11,008 bases of DNA from Saccoglossus kowalevskii (lineage: Eukaryota; Hemichordata; Enteropneusta; Harrimaniidae), in assembly GCF_000003605.2 (NCBI RefSeq), contig NW_003155249.1, positions 229,977 to 240,984 of the forward strand, written 5' to 3'. A model generated the notes under the pieces. It saw only the letters and a program-made list of their open reading frames with translations. It was not told where the DNA came from and did not search any database. Positions 1 through 7,024 of the stretch are shown here, in pieces. Position numbers and translations under genes: made by a program. How positions within the stretch are numbered: position 1 is the stretch's first letter; the number at the start of each line of letters is the position of its first letter.

Positions 1-230
1 CGCTATTCATTGAACTCACACAACAGTTGATCTGACAGGCACACTATTCATTGAACTCACACAACAGTTGATCTGACAGGCATGCTGCTCATTGAACTCA
101 CACAACAGTTGATCTGACAGGCATGCTGCTCATTGAACTCACATAATGGTTGATCCGACAGGCACACTGCTCATTGAGCTAACACAACAGTTGATATGAT
201 AGGCACGCTGCTCAATGAGCTCACTGAAGG
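1..230. repeat. 41-bp minisatellite, about 5.5 copies
   Basis: The core ATTGAACTCACACAACAG recurs at 9, 50, 91, 132, 173 and 214 (in 132, 173 and 214 with substitutions), an exact 41-base period. Copies 1-3 are nearly identical; divergence rises to the right until the array dissolves near 230. It runs off the left edge, so its full size is unknown. The period is not a multiple of three and no long frame crosses it. It lies downstream of the MTRF1L 3' end. Confidence 0.93.
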
Positions 231-311
231 CATTCAAAATATGAACATTTTCAAAAATATGGTAAAGATGGTTTGGGGCAGTGGGTTTCAAGTATAGGAT
301 AAAGCCTTTAT

Positions 312-422
312 ACTAAAATGGTTTTTGAGATATAAAGTCCTCACCATGATAAAATGGTTATGGCCTGAAACCTCAACATTTTATCTTGGGTCAGATTTTA
401 TATCTCAGAAAAATCCTATAGT
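312..422. repeat. Imperfect palindrome beyond the MTRF1L 3' end
   Basis: The left arm (about 312-356) and right arm (about 377-422) are reverse complements with scattered mismatches around a 20-base centre. The best-matched blocks are GAGATATAAA and GATAAAATG. It may be a fold-back element remnant or a structure that affects 3'-end formation; the sequence does not decide this. Confidence 0.6.
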
Positions 423-477
423 CACAAATATATAAAGTTTTCACAGACTGACTTTTTTTTAAGGAAGAACAAACCTA

Positions 478-483
478 TTTATT
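478..483 (-). promoter_or_regulatory. Polyadenylation signal AATAAA for MTRF1L
   Basis: AATAAA on the minus strand begins 25 bases after the TGA stop, implying a 3'UTR of only about 45-60 nt. An A-rich run (about 453-462 in this orientation) and an imperfect palindrome (422-312) lie just beyond it. This is the first canonical signal after the stop. Confidence 0.6.
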
Positions 484-507
484 GATATATAAATAACCCT
501 GCACATG

Positions 508-866
508 TCATTCTGAGATTGTGGATTTTTGACTATAATCCTGGATAAGAGTTTTGACAGCCTCTACGCTGTAATACTCCTGCAATGATTCAATTAAATC
601 ATTCAAATCATCTCCTCCAGATAAGAATCCATCAATGTTGTGCAGATGTTGTCCAATCCTGTGATCTGTAATCCTGTCTTGGTTGAAATTATAAGTGCGA
701 ATCTTCTCCGACCTTCCAGATGAGCCAACTTGTAGTTTCCGAGATTGCCTCTGTATGTGTTGTTGTTCTTCGAGTTGTTTATTGTAAAGTCTAGTTTCCA
801 GTACTTTCATTGCCATCGCCTTGTTTTTAATTTGTGATCTTTCTTGCTGGCACTCTGCGGCTATTC
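508..866 (-). CDS. MTRF1L: MTRF1L coding exon 6: C-terminal part of domain 3 and tail
   Basis: The acceptor TTTTCTTGGCAG|GAATAG completes Gly362. The exon reads [19 protein letters not shown], later [20 protein letters not shown] and ITDHRI, which is the standard end of RF1 domain 3. The tail [14 protein letters not shown] matches the family C-terminal helix. The stop is TGA at 510-508. Confidence 0.95.
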
Positions 867-3800
867 CTGCCAAGAAAAGTGAGAACAAAAAAATTTTAGA
901 TTATGGGACTTATTTTGTTTGACATTTGACATATGAAGTATGCACCATATACCAAATGCTACAATCACAATATTCATAATATTTGTGGGTCAGAAAGAGC
1001 TGCACATTGCCAATCATTTATGCAGATTTGGCTGAAGATCTTAAGCATCAACAAATCTATTGAATCGCATGCGAAACTGACACCGTATTATTAAAAATTT
1101 GATGCGCAGCATGTCAAAGGTTATGTTTGACAAACATTCACTAATTTATAGCCATGTTATAGCCATAACATGCGTTGCCACGGTGTTCTAACAAACATTT
1201 AATATTTCATCTTTCCTTGGCTAGTTGTGTTGAGTGTGTAGAATTCAAAACTATTGAATGTTATTTCAGATGAGAAATAAATCAGTCAGGTTCAGATAAT
1301 ACAAGTTTTCCATATGAGAGTATCACAAGGCAAACTCAAGTGAGTTAAGGGAAGATTTGCAAAAAGGTGGCCTCTATGGCTGATGTATTTCCAAGTTTTA
1401 CTATAATAAAATCTACACTTCAGTTATAAAAAGGGCAGCTAATAATGAATTATATAAGTAGTCCAGATTTAAATGTCATGTGACCAAAAATTATACTATT
1501 TATAATTCCACATTTCATAATGATAACTTATTTGAGTAAAACAAATAAAAATTCCCTTGATCAAGTTTATGTTAGTGGAAATCTCTATACACTATAAACA
1601 ATGAAAAAAAAATTCCTAACAAAATCCTGAAATATCAACATCTACTGTAAAATCTTTATTAGAAGCTGCGGCTTCTATTAAAATGGTAGAATGCAACACA
1701 GGGGATGCGGCTTCTATTAGAGCACCTACACATATGAGAAATGATGAATTTTTGATTCTCAATTATTCAAAAATAATGGGTGCGACTTCTATTAGGGATG
1801 CGGCTTCTAATACAGATTTTACGGTAATGGCCAAAATCGTTTTGAATTTCTTAAATGTGTTTCCATAGATGCATCTTCATGGATCAATGGTTCAACTCTA
1901 ATTTAGGCTCTAATTAATGAAAACAACAATTTTTGATGGTACATGGTGAAAGAGACACTGTAAGAATGTAAACTTCTTGTAAACGATCACCTACTACAAT
2001 AGACGTACACACAAAAATTACTTTTCTGAGTTTAAGCAGCAAAAGCCAATAAATTCTCAGTAAATGGTATTTTGGGATGATTGTTGACACCCCCCTGAAC
2101 AGTGTAATTACCCCTACATGTGCAACATATTTGAATTTAGTTGTTTAGGATCAATGTTTGTGCTGTTTTCTCGATTTTAGCTATTTTCACCGGCTTTTCA
2201 ACCAGTGTTTTACAGCAGCTAGCGCAGAGCCCATAGAAATACATGATAGAGTGGTGCACGTTTTAAATAGAAACGTGGAGAGTCTTGTGACTCAGCTCTG
2301 TCCCGTGGATTTTGATAGCTTGGCCAAGCGCATTGATGAAAGAAGCAATATGATTGGCTGTTGGTAAACTGGTTCTAAAACTGTGAGGGCATTGTCACAT
2401 ACACATAGTCCTAACGAAATAGGGGGGGTAGCTGGTACAGTTTTATGGGAAATAAATAGGGTTTTTTACAATTCACAAGGAAAAAAATACGTTTTTACAG
2501 TTTACAGTGAAAATTGAATGTTTACAGTTTACAGAGAAAATGAAGGTTATTTTACATTTTACGGAAGATTAAGAAAGAAAACCTAGAAAATTCTTGTACG
2601 TACCGAGAAAAATGACACATTTTTACAGTGTACGAAAAAAATATTTGATCGATTACGTTGTAAGTCTAGCCTGTGATTACAGAATTACGGAATTTATTTT
2701 TTCAATTTACGTTGTACGAACAAAAAAATATTGCAATTACGTTGAACGAAAATAACCCTTGCCCACCCTCTTCAAGGTGATAGTGGAGTGCTTCGCCAGA
2801 ACATTCATCTTGAAAATTCAAGATGCTCATATTCATAATCTGTTTTTGATTGTGCTTTGAGGGAAATATTTTGAGGGAAATATTTTGAGGAAAATGTTGC
2901 TTATCTGGCAACAAATGTTAATGCCAAAATACATATGGTCTAACAAAAAAGTTGAGAACTGACCTGTTGGTAAATGGACAATTCTTACAGCACTATCTGT
3001 TGTATTCACATGTTGACCACCTGCACCGCTAGCTCTCTTTGTCTCAATTTTCAAATCACTTGGTTTAATCTGCAAATCAATCTGTGAAAATAAACCAATG
3101 AAAGCGGTTTATGAAAGGTCATGTGACAAATGACATATTTTATTTATTAGCATTTATTAGCTGTATGGCCTGCTCATCTATATGGTACAACCTCTAATTA
3201 GCATATTGAAGCCAAACCATCACCATTTAACTGAAGATGAGATAAAATAATTTGTTGCTCAATCTAGCCAATATGATGGTGCAGCTATTTTATGGTAGTT
3301 TGTTGAAATATTAAATTACAGTTTTTAATATATTTTTTCACAGACTATTAATCACACAAGAAAAAAAGATGTTTTCTAGTAGCTCCAGTTGATTTGATCA
3401 ACAGTGACTGTAGAAATTCAGAGGGAATAAACTTTGAACCAGTTCAGCTAAGAATAGTAACCTACCTCTCTTGGCTGAGGTAAGACAGCGACAGTCATGG
3501 TGCTGGTATGCACTCTACCTTGCTTCTCTGTCTTGGGAACTCTTTGTACTCTGTGCACACCACCCTCATATTTCATATATGAATAAACACCCGGTCCACT
3601 CACGCTAACAGTGGCATGCCGAATACCGCCTGACAAATGAGAATTCAAAGATGTCAGTTTATTTATTTCAAATACTGGTTGGTGATGACACAACTCTTCA
3701 ATAACATATTTAGCAACAAAACACAAAACATTGTCATAGATACTTAGTAACCAACAATGATTTTAATTTACAGAAATTGATGAGCTAAACTACACCAGGT

Positions 3801-6223
3801 TTTGATAACCCAAAAAAGCTTACGTCTTACTAATATTGGTAGACATTTACTCACACAGAAACCTGCAAATTCCACCCCAAACTATTTATTTATTTATTTA
3901 TTTGTTACTACCTTTTTACATCAGGGGCTCACTAATAAGTAATTAGGAGCTACAATAAAATATTTGAAAAAGCACATAATACATAAATGGAAAAAGAAAC
4001 AATTTAAAACTTAAAGGAATCTAGTACAAAAAATAAAACTTTTATACCACAATGATATATACTGAACTGTGTGAAAGTGATGCCCCAAATTTTACCAGAA
4101 TGCCAAAAAGGTAAAATTGAAATTTCTGTATAAATTAAAGCTTTTTACAGAAGCTCTCCAAGTTTTGTACAAGTAATGAGAGCGCCCTCTGTAGTCACAA
4201 CAAGAGAATCCAAACTCGCTTAGATCGATACCATCACTTCTTCATGAATAGCAAAAAGAAGACAGCGAGAATATTTATGAAAACAACCACTGATCAGGCA
4301 ATTTCTATATCAAGATATACTCTGACATTTGATCTCACCAATGTCACTTTTGCCGACATCCAACACATCGAACTGCCATCTTTGAAAATGTGCATAACGT
4401 TGATACATTTCAAACATTTCAGCAGCAAATAACATTGCTTCTTGACCGCCAACCCCAGCAGAGATTTCTACAAGGACATCGCTTGTATCATCGTCTTCAT
4501 CTTTTGGCACAAGAAGTGAGAATATCTGTGTGGGAAATAATTTGTGAAAATTGCACTTCTAAAGTTCATAAAAGTAACAATACAATATAAAGCTTCATTT
4601 TACAGTATAAGGCAGAAAGTGTTCCCTTAGTAAATACCGATCATCAAATTTTATTCAAATTCAAATTTGTAATCGACTGGCTCAAGAGCTCAACATTGTC
4701 TTCAACCATAACCTTGTCTTCTTGTAACCTAGCAACTGTGACTGCCAATTTTTCAAAATGAAGCGTTTGCTGATTTGATGTGAATTAACTCACAATGATA
4801 TCCCAATATACCATTAATTGATTGGTCAATTTGAGCCATTTTTATTTATAAATGTTTATATTATGTTTACAATGTCAACAGGTTTTTGCCATACATCTCA
4901 TGTAAAATTTATCTATAGGGAAATTTACATATTAAATGAATGTGTTTGTAATTGTTAATTAATGACTGTAAAAAGATCTGATTATAGACAAAAAGTCTTG
5001 CCTCATCTTCTAATTCTCTGATTGCAGCCATCATTTCTAGTTTTTCTTCTTTGGCAAGACTAATCATTTCATTATCATTGGAATCTAAAAAAATAAGAAG
5101 ATAATTATTTGGATAAAATTGTTGAAGAGCTTAAATCTACATCTGAGTGTTTCTGTATTGTTTTCATCACTAAAAAAAGCAGGAAAATAATACTGACATA
5201 GTAGCAACAAGAAAGCAGACCCCCCCCCCCCCTTACGAGATGTCCATGGAGGTCAATGTTTTGATTGGAGAACTATGATGTAGCAGTTACTGTAACTGGA
5301 TATAGAAAACAGTAGTGCATATCTCAATTCAGAATGAGGTAAGGTTGGAGTTGGGGTTAGCAAACATCATGCAGTTTACACATCCTGTTTTCACCAGAAA
5401 TGTAATAATAATCTTTATTGAAACCGTATCCCAGCGTGGGATCTTGGTTGGAAATACAACAAGTAACAAAAAACAAAGTGTAACAACAACACAATTCACA
5501 AACAATGTATGACATTCACTCAAGTTATAAAATGATGAGTGTTGAATTTGACTCTGTACAAAGACATGCATTAGACACAGGTAACCAATCTACACTACAC
5601 TTTGGGGGAATAATGAAGCATTGCCTGGCAGTTATAGGCTGGCCAAGGCTTTATTGTTACATGTATTAAATATAAACATGTATCATCTCACCTTGTAATA
5701 AAATATTGATCTCTTCCAACTCAACATTTTTTTCTTCCCATTTTTTTAACAAGTCCACAATTGGTAACAGTTCCAATTTTCTTCTATGTAAATTTTTAAG
5801 TTTACTTCCTGTGATTGAAGCACTTTCACTGAGTAAATCTTTCTGGATATCATCATACTCATTCTTAATCTTCTTAAAGAACATCTGTACATGGTCCGCA
5901 TTAAAAGATATATCACTAAAACTGGCATGGGTACTATAACAGGACACACAGACACGCTGCACATTTGTAAATAATCGATACATATGAATGGCTGGATTGT
6001 TGTATGTGTGAACTGTGTGCTTCACGCAATGAAGCGGATTGTGATGCCTTACTGGAATAAATGAACTGTTCCACATTCCACTTTCACTGCATATGCTCCG
6101 TAATTTTGTTGAGAATGGAATTAATCTCTTGCAGGAAATGCTTTTTCGGAGAAGCTGAAGAGAGCAGCAATAGTGATGTAAATTCCAGACTTTGCTCATG
6201 ATGCCAGAGCTGCTAGAAAACAT
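508..6223 (-). CDS. MTRF1L: Mitochondrial peptide chain release factor 1-like (mtRF1a type), complete, six coding exons
   Basis: Seen: exons 6223-5692, 5084-5002, 4525-4339, 3629-3466, 3081-2964 and 866-508 join in frame to 1443 nt, giving 480 residues plus TGA. Residues 1-95 are Ser/Arg/Lys-rich and contain few acids, like a mitochondrial presequence. A helical domain 1 follows (about 95-215). The domain 2 entry motif [12 protein letters not shown] is in exon 3. The stop-reading motif PKT is at 299-301, with QGRVHTS at 304-310. The catalytic loop [11 protein letters not shown] has GGQ at 343-345. The C-terminus carries the family block [11 protein letters not shown]. Known: class I release factors read UAA/UAG in the ribosomal A site and release the chain through the GGQ glutamine; mtRF1a does this in mitochondria. 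PKT without the loop insertions of vertebrate mtRF1 favours mtRF1a. The protein is longer than human mtRF1a (380 residues), mainly at the N-terminus. An alternative start is Met9. Confidence 0.95.
1643..1826. mobile_element. Short TIR element (MITE-like) with TA flanks
   Basis: Bases 1643-1669 and the reverse complement of 1800-1826 match at 24 of 27 positions, starting TACYGTAAAATCT. If the outer TA is the target duplication, the element is 1645-1824 (180 bp), which would fit a Tc1/mariner-type TA target. The interior repeats the motif TGCGRCTTCTATTAG near 1667, 1706 and 1780, with a fourth, variant copy in the right TIR. The left end also forms a local hairpin, TAGAAGC-TGCG-GCTTCTA. It has no coding capacity, so it would be non-autonomous. 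Superfamily assignment is an inference. Confidence 0.65.
2158..2367 (+). other. Unrecognised coding-looking fragment, antisense in MTRF1L intron 5
   Basis: The plus-strand frame from ATG 2158 to TAA 2367 gives 69 residues. The part from about 2213 has clearly higher GC than its flanks and protein-like composition, for example [17 protein letters not shown] and [13 protein letters not shown]. Just before it, TTTTCAACCAGTGTTTTACAG could be a splice acceptor. It may be an exon of an antisense gene, a gene or transposon relic, or chance. I do not recognise the family and assign no function. Confidence 0.3.
2462..2760. repeat. Degenerate tandem repeat, ~28-30 bp unit, about 10 copies
   Basis: A core like TTACAGTTTACAG or TTACGTTGTACGAA followed by an A-rich spacer recurs near 2465, 2494, 2522, 2551, 2590, 2623, 2651, 2677, 2706 and 2736. 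Spacing is mostly 26-33 bases, with one gap of about 39. Copies diverge gradually from ACAGTTTACAG at the left to ACGTTGTACG at the right, as expected for an old array homogenised locally. Confidence 0.6.
2806..2825. repeat. Perfect 20-bp inverted repeat
   Basis: CATCTTGAA, two bases, then TTCAAGATG: nine-base arms with no mismatch, inside MTRF1L intron 5. No function is evident. Confidence 0.8.
2857..2898. repeat. Three tandem copies of a 14-bp unit
   Basis: TTGAGGGAAATATT at 2857 and 2871, then the diverged TTGAGGAAAATGTT at 2885. A recent slippage product near the intron 5 donor side. Confidence 0.85.
2964..3081 (-). CDS. MTRF1L: MTRF1L coding exon 5: GGQ catalytic loop
   Basis: The acceptor TTATTTTCACAG|ATTGAT opens 39 codons reading [16 protein letters not shown], then [23 protein letters not shown] at residues 343-345 enters the peptidyl-transferase centre. 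Its glutamine is normally N5-methylated in this family. The exon ends ACAG|GTCAGT (phase 1), and the split Gly codon is completed by exon 6. Confidence 0.95.
3082..3465 (-). other. MTRF1L intron 4 (384 bp, GT-AG, phase 0)
   Basis: The donor is GAGAG|GTAGGT and the acceptor TTATTTTCACAG. Nearly half of the intron is an inverted copy of the gene's own 5' end (3217-3386). Confidence 0.92.
3217..3386 (+). repeat. Inverted duplicate of the MTRF1L 5' flank and start codon
   Basis: Bases 3217-3386 on the plus strand match 6352-6206 on the minus strand. Two blocks are identical: 26 bases (3283-3308 with 6297-6272) and 35 bases (3319-3353 with 6271-6237). The copy keeps the pyrimidine-rich TATTTTTTCACAG acceptor-like signal and an ATG at 3369 followed by TTT TCT AGT AGC TCC, paralleling MFSSSS, then meets TGA at 3390. 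It differs by two extra segments of about 13 and 10 bases. Similarity fades after the sixth codon. It is a dead copy as a gene, but it forms a long inverted repeat with exon 1 and its flank. Confidence 0.9.
3466..3629 (-). CDS. MTRF1L: MTRF1L coding exon 4: stop-codon recognition region
   Basis: The acceptor CTCATTTGTCAG|GCGG completes a Gly codon, and the frame reads [14 protein letters not shown]. The near-invariant [20 protein letters not shown] follows, then [17 protein letters not shown] (residues 299-301) is the PxT element that reads the second and third bases of UAA/UAG in RF1-type factors. The exon ends AGAGAG|GTAGGT at phase 0. Confidence 0.95.
3630..4338 (-). other. MTRF1L intron 3 (709 bp, GT-AG, phase 1)
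   Basis: The donor is ATTG|GTGAGA and the acceptor ATTTGTCAG. It contains an (ATTT)n run at about 3885-3903, which in gene orientation looks like the (AAAT)n tail of a short retroelement, although no element body is recognisable. AGAGGGCGCTC lies at about 4179-4190 on the minus strand. Nothing else stands out. Confidence 0.9.
3885..3903. repeat. (ATTT)n microsatellite
   Basis: About four to five tetranucleotide units in MTRF1L intron 3. It could be the tail of an old minus-strand SINE/LINE insertion, but no body is identifiable. Confidence 0.8.
4339..4525 (-). CDS. MTRF1L: MTRF1L coding exon 3: linker and first part of domain 2
   Basis: The acceptor TTTCCCACACAG|ATATTC is followed by [13 protein letters not shown], the usual RF1 linker. 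Then comes [18 protein letters not shown], equivalent to the bacterial AGTGGDEAALFA block that opens domain 2. The exon continues [15 protein letters not shown] and ends GACATTG|GTGAGA (phase 1). It supplies residues 206-267 and one base of codon 268. The GGQ seen here is a family feature of domain 2 and is not the catalytic loop. Confidence 0.93.
4526..5001 (-). other. MTRF1L intron 2 (476 bp), GC-AG type
   Basis: The donor is GATGAG|GCAAGA and the acceptor TTTCCCACACAG. The frame of conserved flanking sequence (RELEDE then IFSLLVPKD) demands this junction or one very near it. GC-AG introns are a known minor class with the donor consensus AG|GCAAGT, matched here except for the last base. A reading-frame remnant lies inside it (about 4637-4790). 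Confidence 0.8.
4637..4790 (-). other. Coiled-coil-like reading-frame remnant in intron 2
   Basis: One minus-strand frame stays open for roughly 45 codons between stops and includes [20 protein letters not shown] and then [12 protein letters not shown], with hydrophobic residues spaced as in a coiled coil. An ATG in another frame slightly upstream (4839-4837) begins [14 protein letters not shown]. The pattern resembles the coiled coil of non-LTR retrotransposon ORF1 proteins, but that is an inference from style only. It has no convincing splice sites and no place in the release factor. Confidence 0.25.
5002..5084 (-). CDS. MTRF1L: MTRF1L coding exon 2: domain 1 helix, GC splice donor
   Basis: The acceptor TTATTTTTTTAG|ATTCC completes a split Asp codon. 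Then come 27 codons beginning [15 protein letters not shown] and ending IRELEDE, an acidic helix as expected just before the LLVPKD linker of RF1 proteins. The frame joins exon 3 at phase 0 only if the exon ends GATGAG|GCAAGA, which is a GC donor. No usable GT donor lies close by; the nearest in-frame one (TTT|GTCTAT) is poor and would add four residues. This exon is too short to be found by simple ORF calling. Confidence 0.88.
5220..5232. repeat. Poly-C run (13 bases)
   Basis: Thirteen consecutive C in intron 1 of MTRF1L, unusual in this AT-rich DNA. Its length may be unreliable in the assembly. Confidence 0.9.
5402..5510 (-). mobile_element. 3' tail of a CR1/L2-like non-LTR retrotransposon
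   Basis: On the minus strand the segment has a stem-loop ATCCCA-CGC-TGGGAT (5442-5428), then AATAAAG, then a short tandem tail GATTATTATTAC (5413-5402). A stem-loop followed by AATAAA and (ATT)n is the usual 3' end of CR1/L2-type elements in marine invertebrates. No reverse transcriptase sequence is left, so the copy is heavily 5'-truncated and its left limit (about 5510) is a guess. Confidence 0.5.
5692..6223 (-). CDS. MTRF1L: MTRF1L coding exon 1: presequence and start of domain 1
   Basis: This exon holds 177 codons plus one base and ends CAAG|GTGAGA (phase 1). The first Met (6223-6221) follows an AG-rich leader. A second in-frame Met, residue 9 (MSKVWNL), is the alternative start. The first ~50 residues are rich in Ser, Lys and Arg, which suits mitochondrial import. 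The charged helical segment [18 protein letters not shown] near the end is typical of domain 1 of RF1 proteins. The first six codons also occur in an inverted duplicate inside intron 4, so the extreme N-terminus may be of recent origin. Confidence 0.9.
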
Positions 6224-6352
6224 CTTTTTCTTGTGAGATTAATAGTCTGTGAAAAAATATATTAAAAACTGTTTCAACAAACTACCATAAAATAGCTGGC
6301 TAGGTCGAGCAACAAATTCATTTTATCTCAGCTTCAGTTTAAAGGGTGATGG
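6206..6352 (-). repeat. Second arm of the MTRF1L inverted duplication
   Basis: This is the arm at the gene's own start, paired with 3217-3386. It covers the first six codons, the short leader, the acceptor-like TTTTTTCACAG ending at 6247, and about 100 bases of upstream sequence. Because it includes coding sequence, either the gene's 5' end was copied into intron 4, or a dispersed repeat inserted here and supplied the start codon; in that case Met9 would be the older start. Confidence 0.9.
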
Positions 6353-6450
6353 GCGTGGTGCGTGTGTTCAAATTTCACGTCAACAAACTAGGTATTTTTG
6401 ACATGTTGTGTACGTCGCTATGAGTCCCATATCGACAATGACACAGGGCA
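6246..6450 (-). promoter_or_regulatory. Probable MTRF1L 5'UTR acceptor and proximal promoter
   Basis: Reading toward the gene, the region holds CACCACGCCC (6360-6351, Sp1/KLF-like) and TGACGTGA (6382-6375, CRE-like), then an acceptor-quality TATATTTTTTCACAG ending at 6247, 24 bases before the ATG. Transcription could start here, or the acceptor could join a non-coding first exon farther upstream; a CAG|GTAATT donor lies at 7500-7499. The sequence alone does not decide between them. Confidence 0.35.
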
Positions 6451-6642
6451 ATGACTGCAAGCTTGAACCATGGAACTAAAAACATGAATTCAATCAACTA
6501 CTATTTTAGCACTACTCCCCACATCATTTTACCTAGGTTAATTCAAACCATAGCTGTTAAAAATAACTAATGACTATGACCATTATTATTATATACTATT
6601 TTTATTAAAGGAATCCTTAATGTTCATTGAATCCTAAATTGA

Positions 6643-6890
6643 ACTGAACTGGATGGATCTTCCCCCACAATATCTTCTTCAAGTCTCTCGAAGAACCCCA
6701 ATTACAGTGACAGATGCAGTGTTCTGTTTGATACAGCGGCTGATGTGATTGACTCCTTTCACAACCTGCCTCCTAAAGAACAGTTCACTGCACTGTTGTA
6801 TAATGATAGTATTGTCATCCATTGCCATTGCCACTCCCTTTGGGGAGTGAGTAAGTGTTAATAAATAAATTTAAAAAAAAAATACAAATG
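6643..6890 (+). mobile_element. 5'-truncated non-LTR retrotransposon end
   Basis: A plus-strand frame, 6643-6861, is open for 72 codons with no start Met and includes NPNYSDRCSVLFDTAADVID then SFHNLPPKEQFTALLY. This resembles the C-terminal tail of CR1/jockey-type reverse transcriptases, which follows a pattern like CPxYxxxRxxLF...F..LP..E....LL. It is followed by the stem-loop CACTCCC-TTTG-GGGAGTG (6832-6849) and an A-rich tail with AATAAATAAAT up to about 6886, as expected at a retroelement 3' end. The last dozen codons look like 3'UTR or frameshifted sequence. Family assignment is an inference. Confidence 0.5.
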
Positions 6891-7024
6891 TTAGTTTTTG
6901 AGTGGTCAACCAACACACGTAAACCTAAATCAGAATTTTATCGAAACCAGAAATGAAACATCTGTAATGGCCAACCTACTTAATACACAGCTTGGCAGGT
7001 TTTGTAAACACTCAGACGTTTTAA

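Larger units (their letters stand above)
867..2963 (-). other. MTRF1L intron 5 (2097 bp, GT-AG, phase 1)
   Basis: The donor is ACAG|GTCAGT and the acceptor TTCTTGGCAG. This is the longest intron of the gene. It contains a TA-flanked MITE-like element (1643-1826), a coding-looking plus-strand fragment (2158-2367), a degenerate ~29-bp tandem repeat (about 2462-2760), a perfect 20-bp palindrome (2806-2825) and a 14-bp triplet repeat (2857-2898). Bases 900-1640 show nothing recognisable beyond the small hairpin ATGTTAT-AGCC-ATAACAT at 1154-1171. Confidence 0.9.
5085..5691 (-). other. MTRF1L intron 1 (607 bp, GT-AG, phase 1)
   Basis: The donor is CAAG|GTGAGA and the acceptor TTATTTTTTTAG. It contains a 13-base C run (5220-5232) and the 3' tail of a CR1/L2-like retroelement (about 5402-5510). 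The rest shows nothing recognisable. Confidence 0.9.

Noticed and set aside
4179-4195. AGAGGGCGCTC on the minus strand as a CTCF-like site
   Set aside because: The core resembles CTCF motifs, but the full motif needs a one-base gap, and such short strings are common in invertebrate repeats.
4331-4510. GGQ in the exon 3 sequence AGVGGQEA as a second catalytic loop
   Set aside because: This is the conserved opening of domain 2 (GTGGDEA in bacteria). The real catalytic GGQ is in exon 5.
5666-5964. Other frames overlapping MTRF1L exon 1 on both strands
   Set aside because: They overlap a conserved coding exon in the wrong frame or strand and have no independent support.
508-6223. A bacterial or organellar release factor gene (prfA)
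   Set aside because: Five spliceosomal introns and an import-type N-terminus show it is nuclear. The separate open blocks are exons, not a broken pseudogene, because all junctions keep frame.
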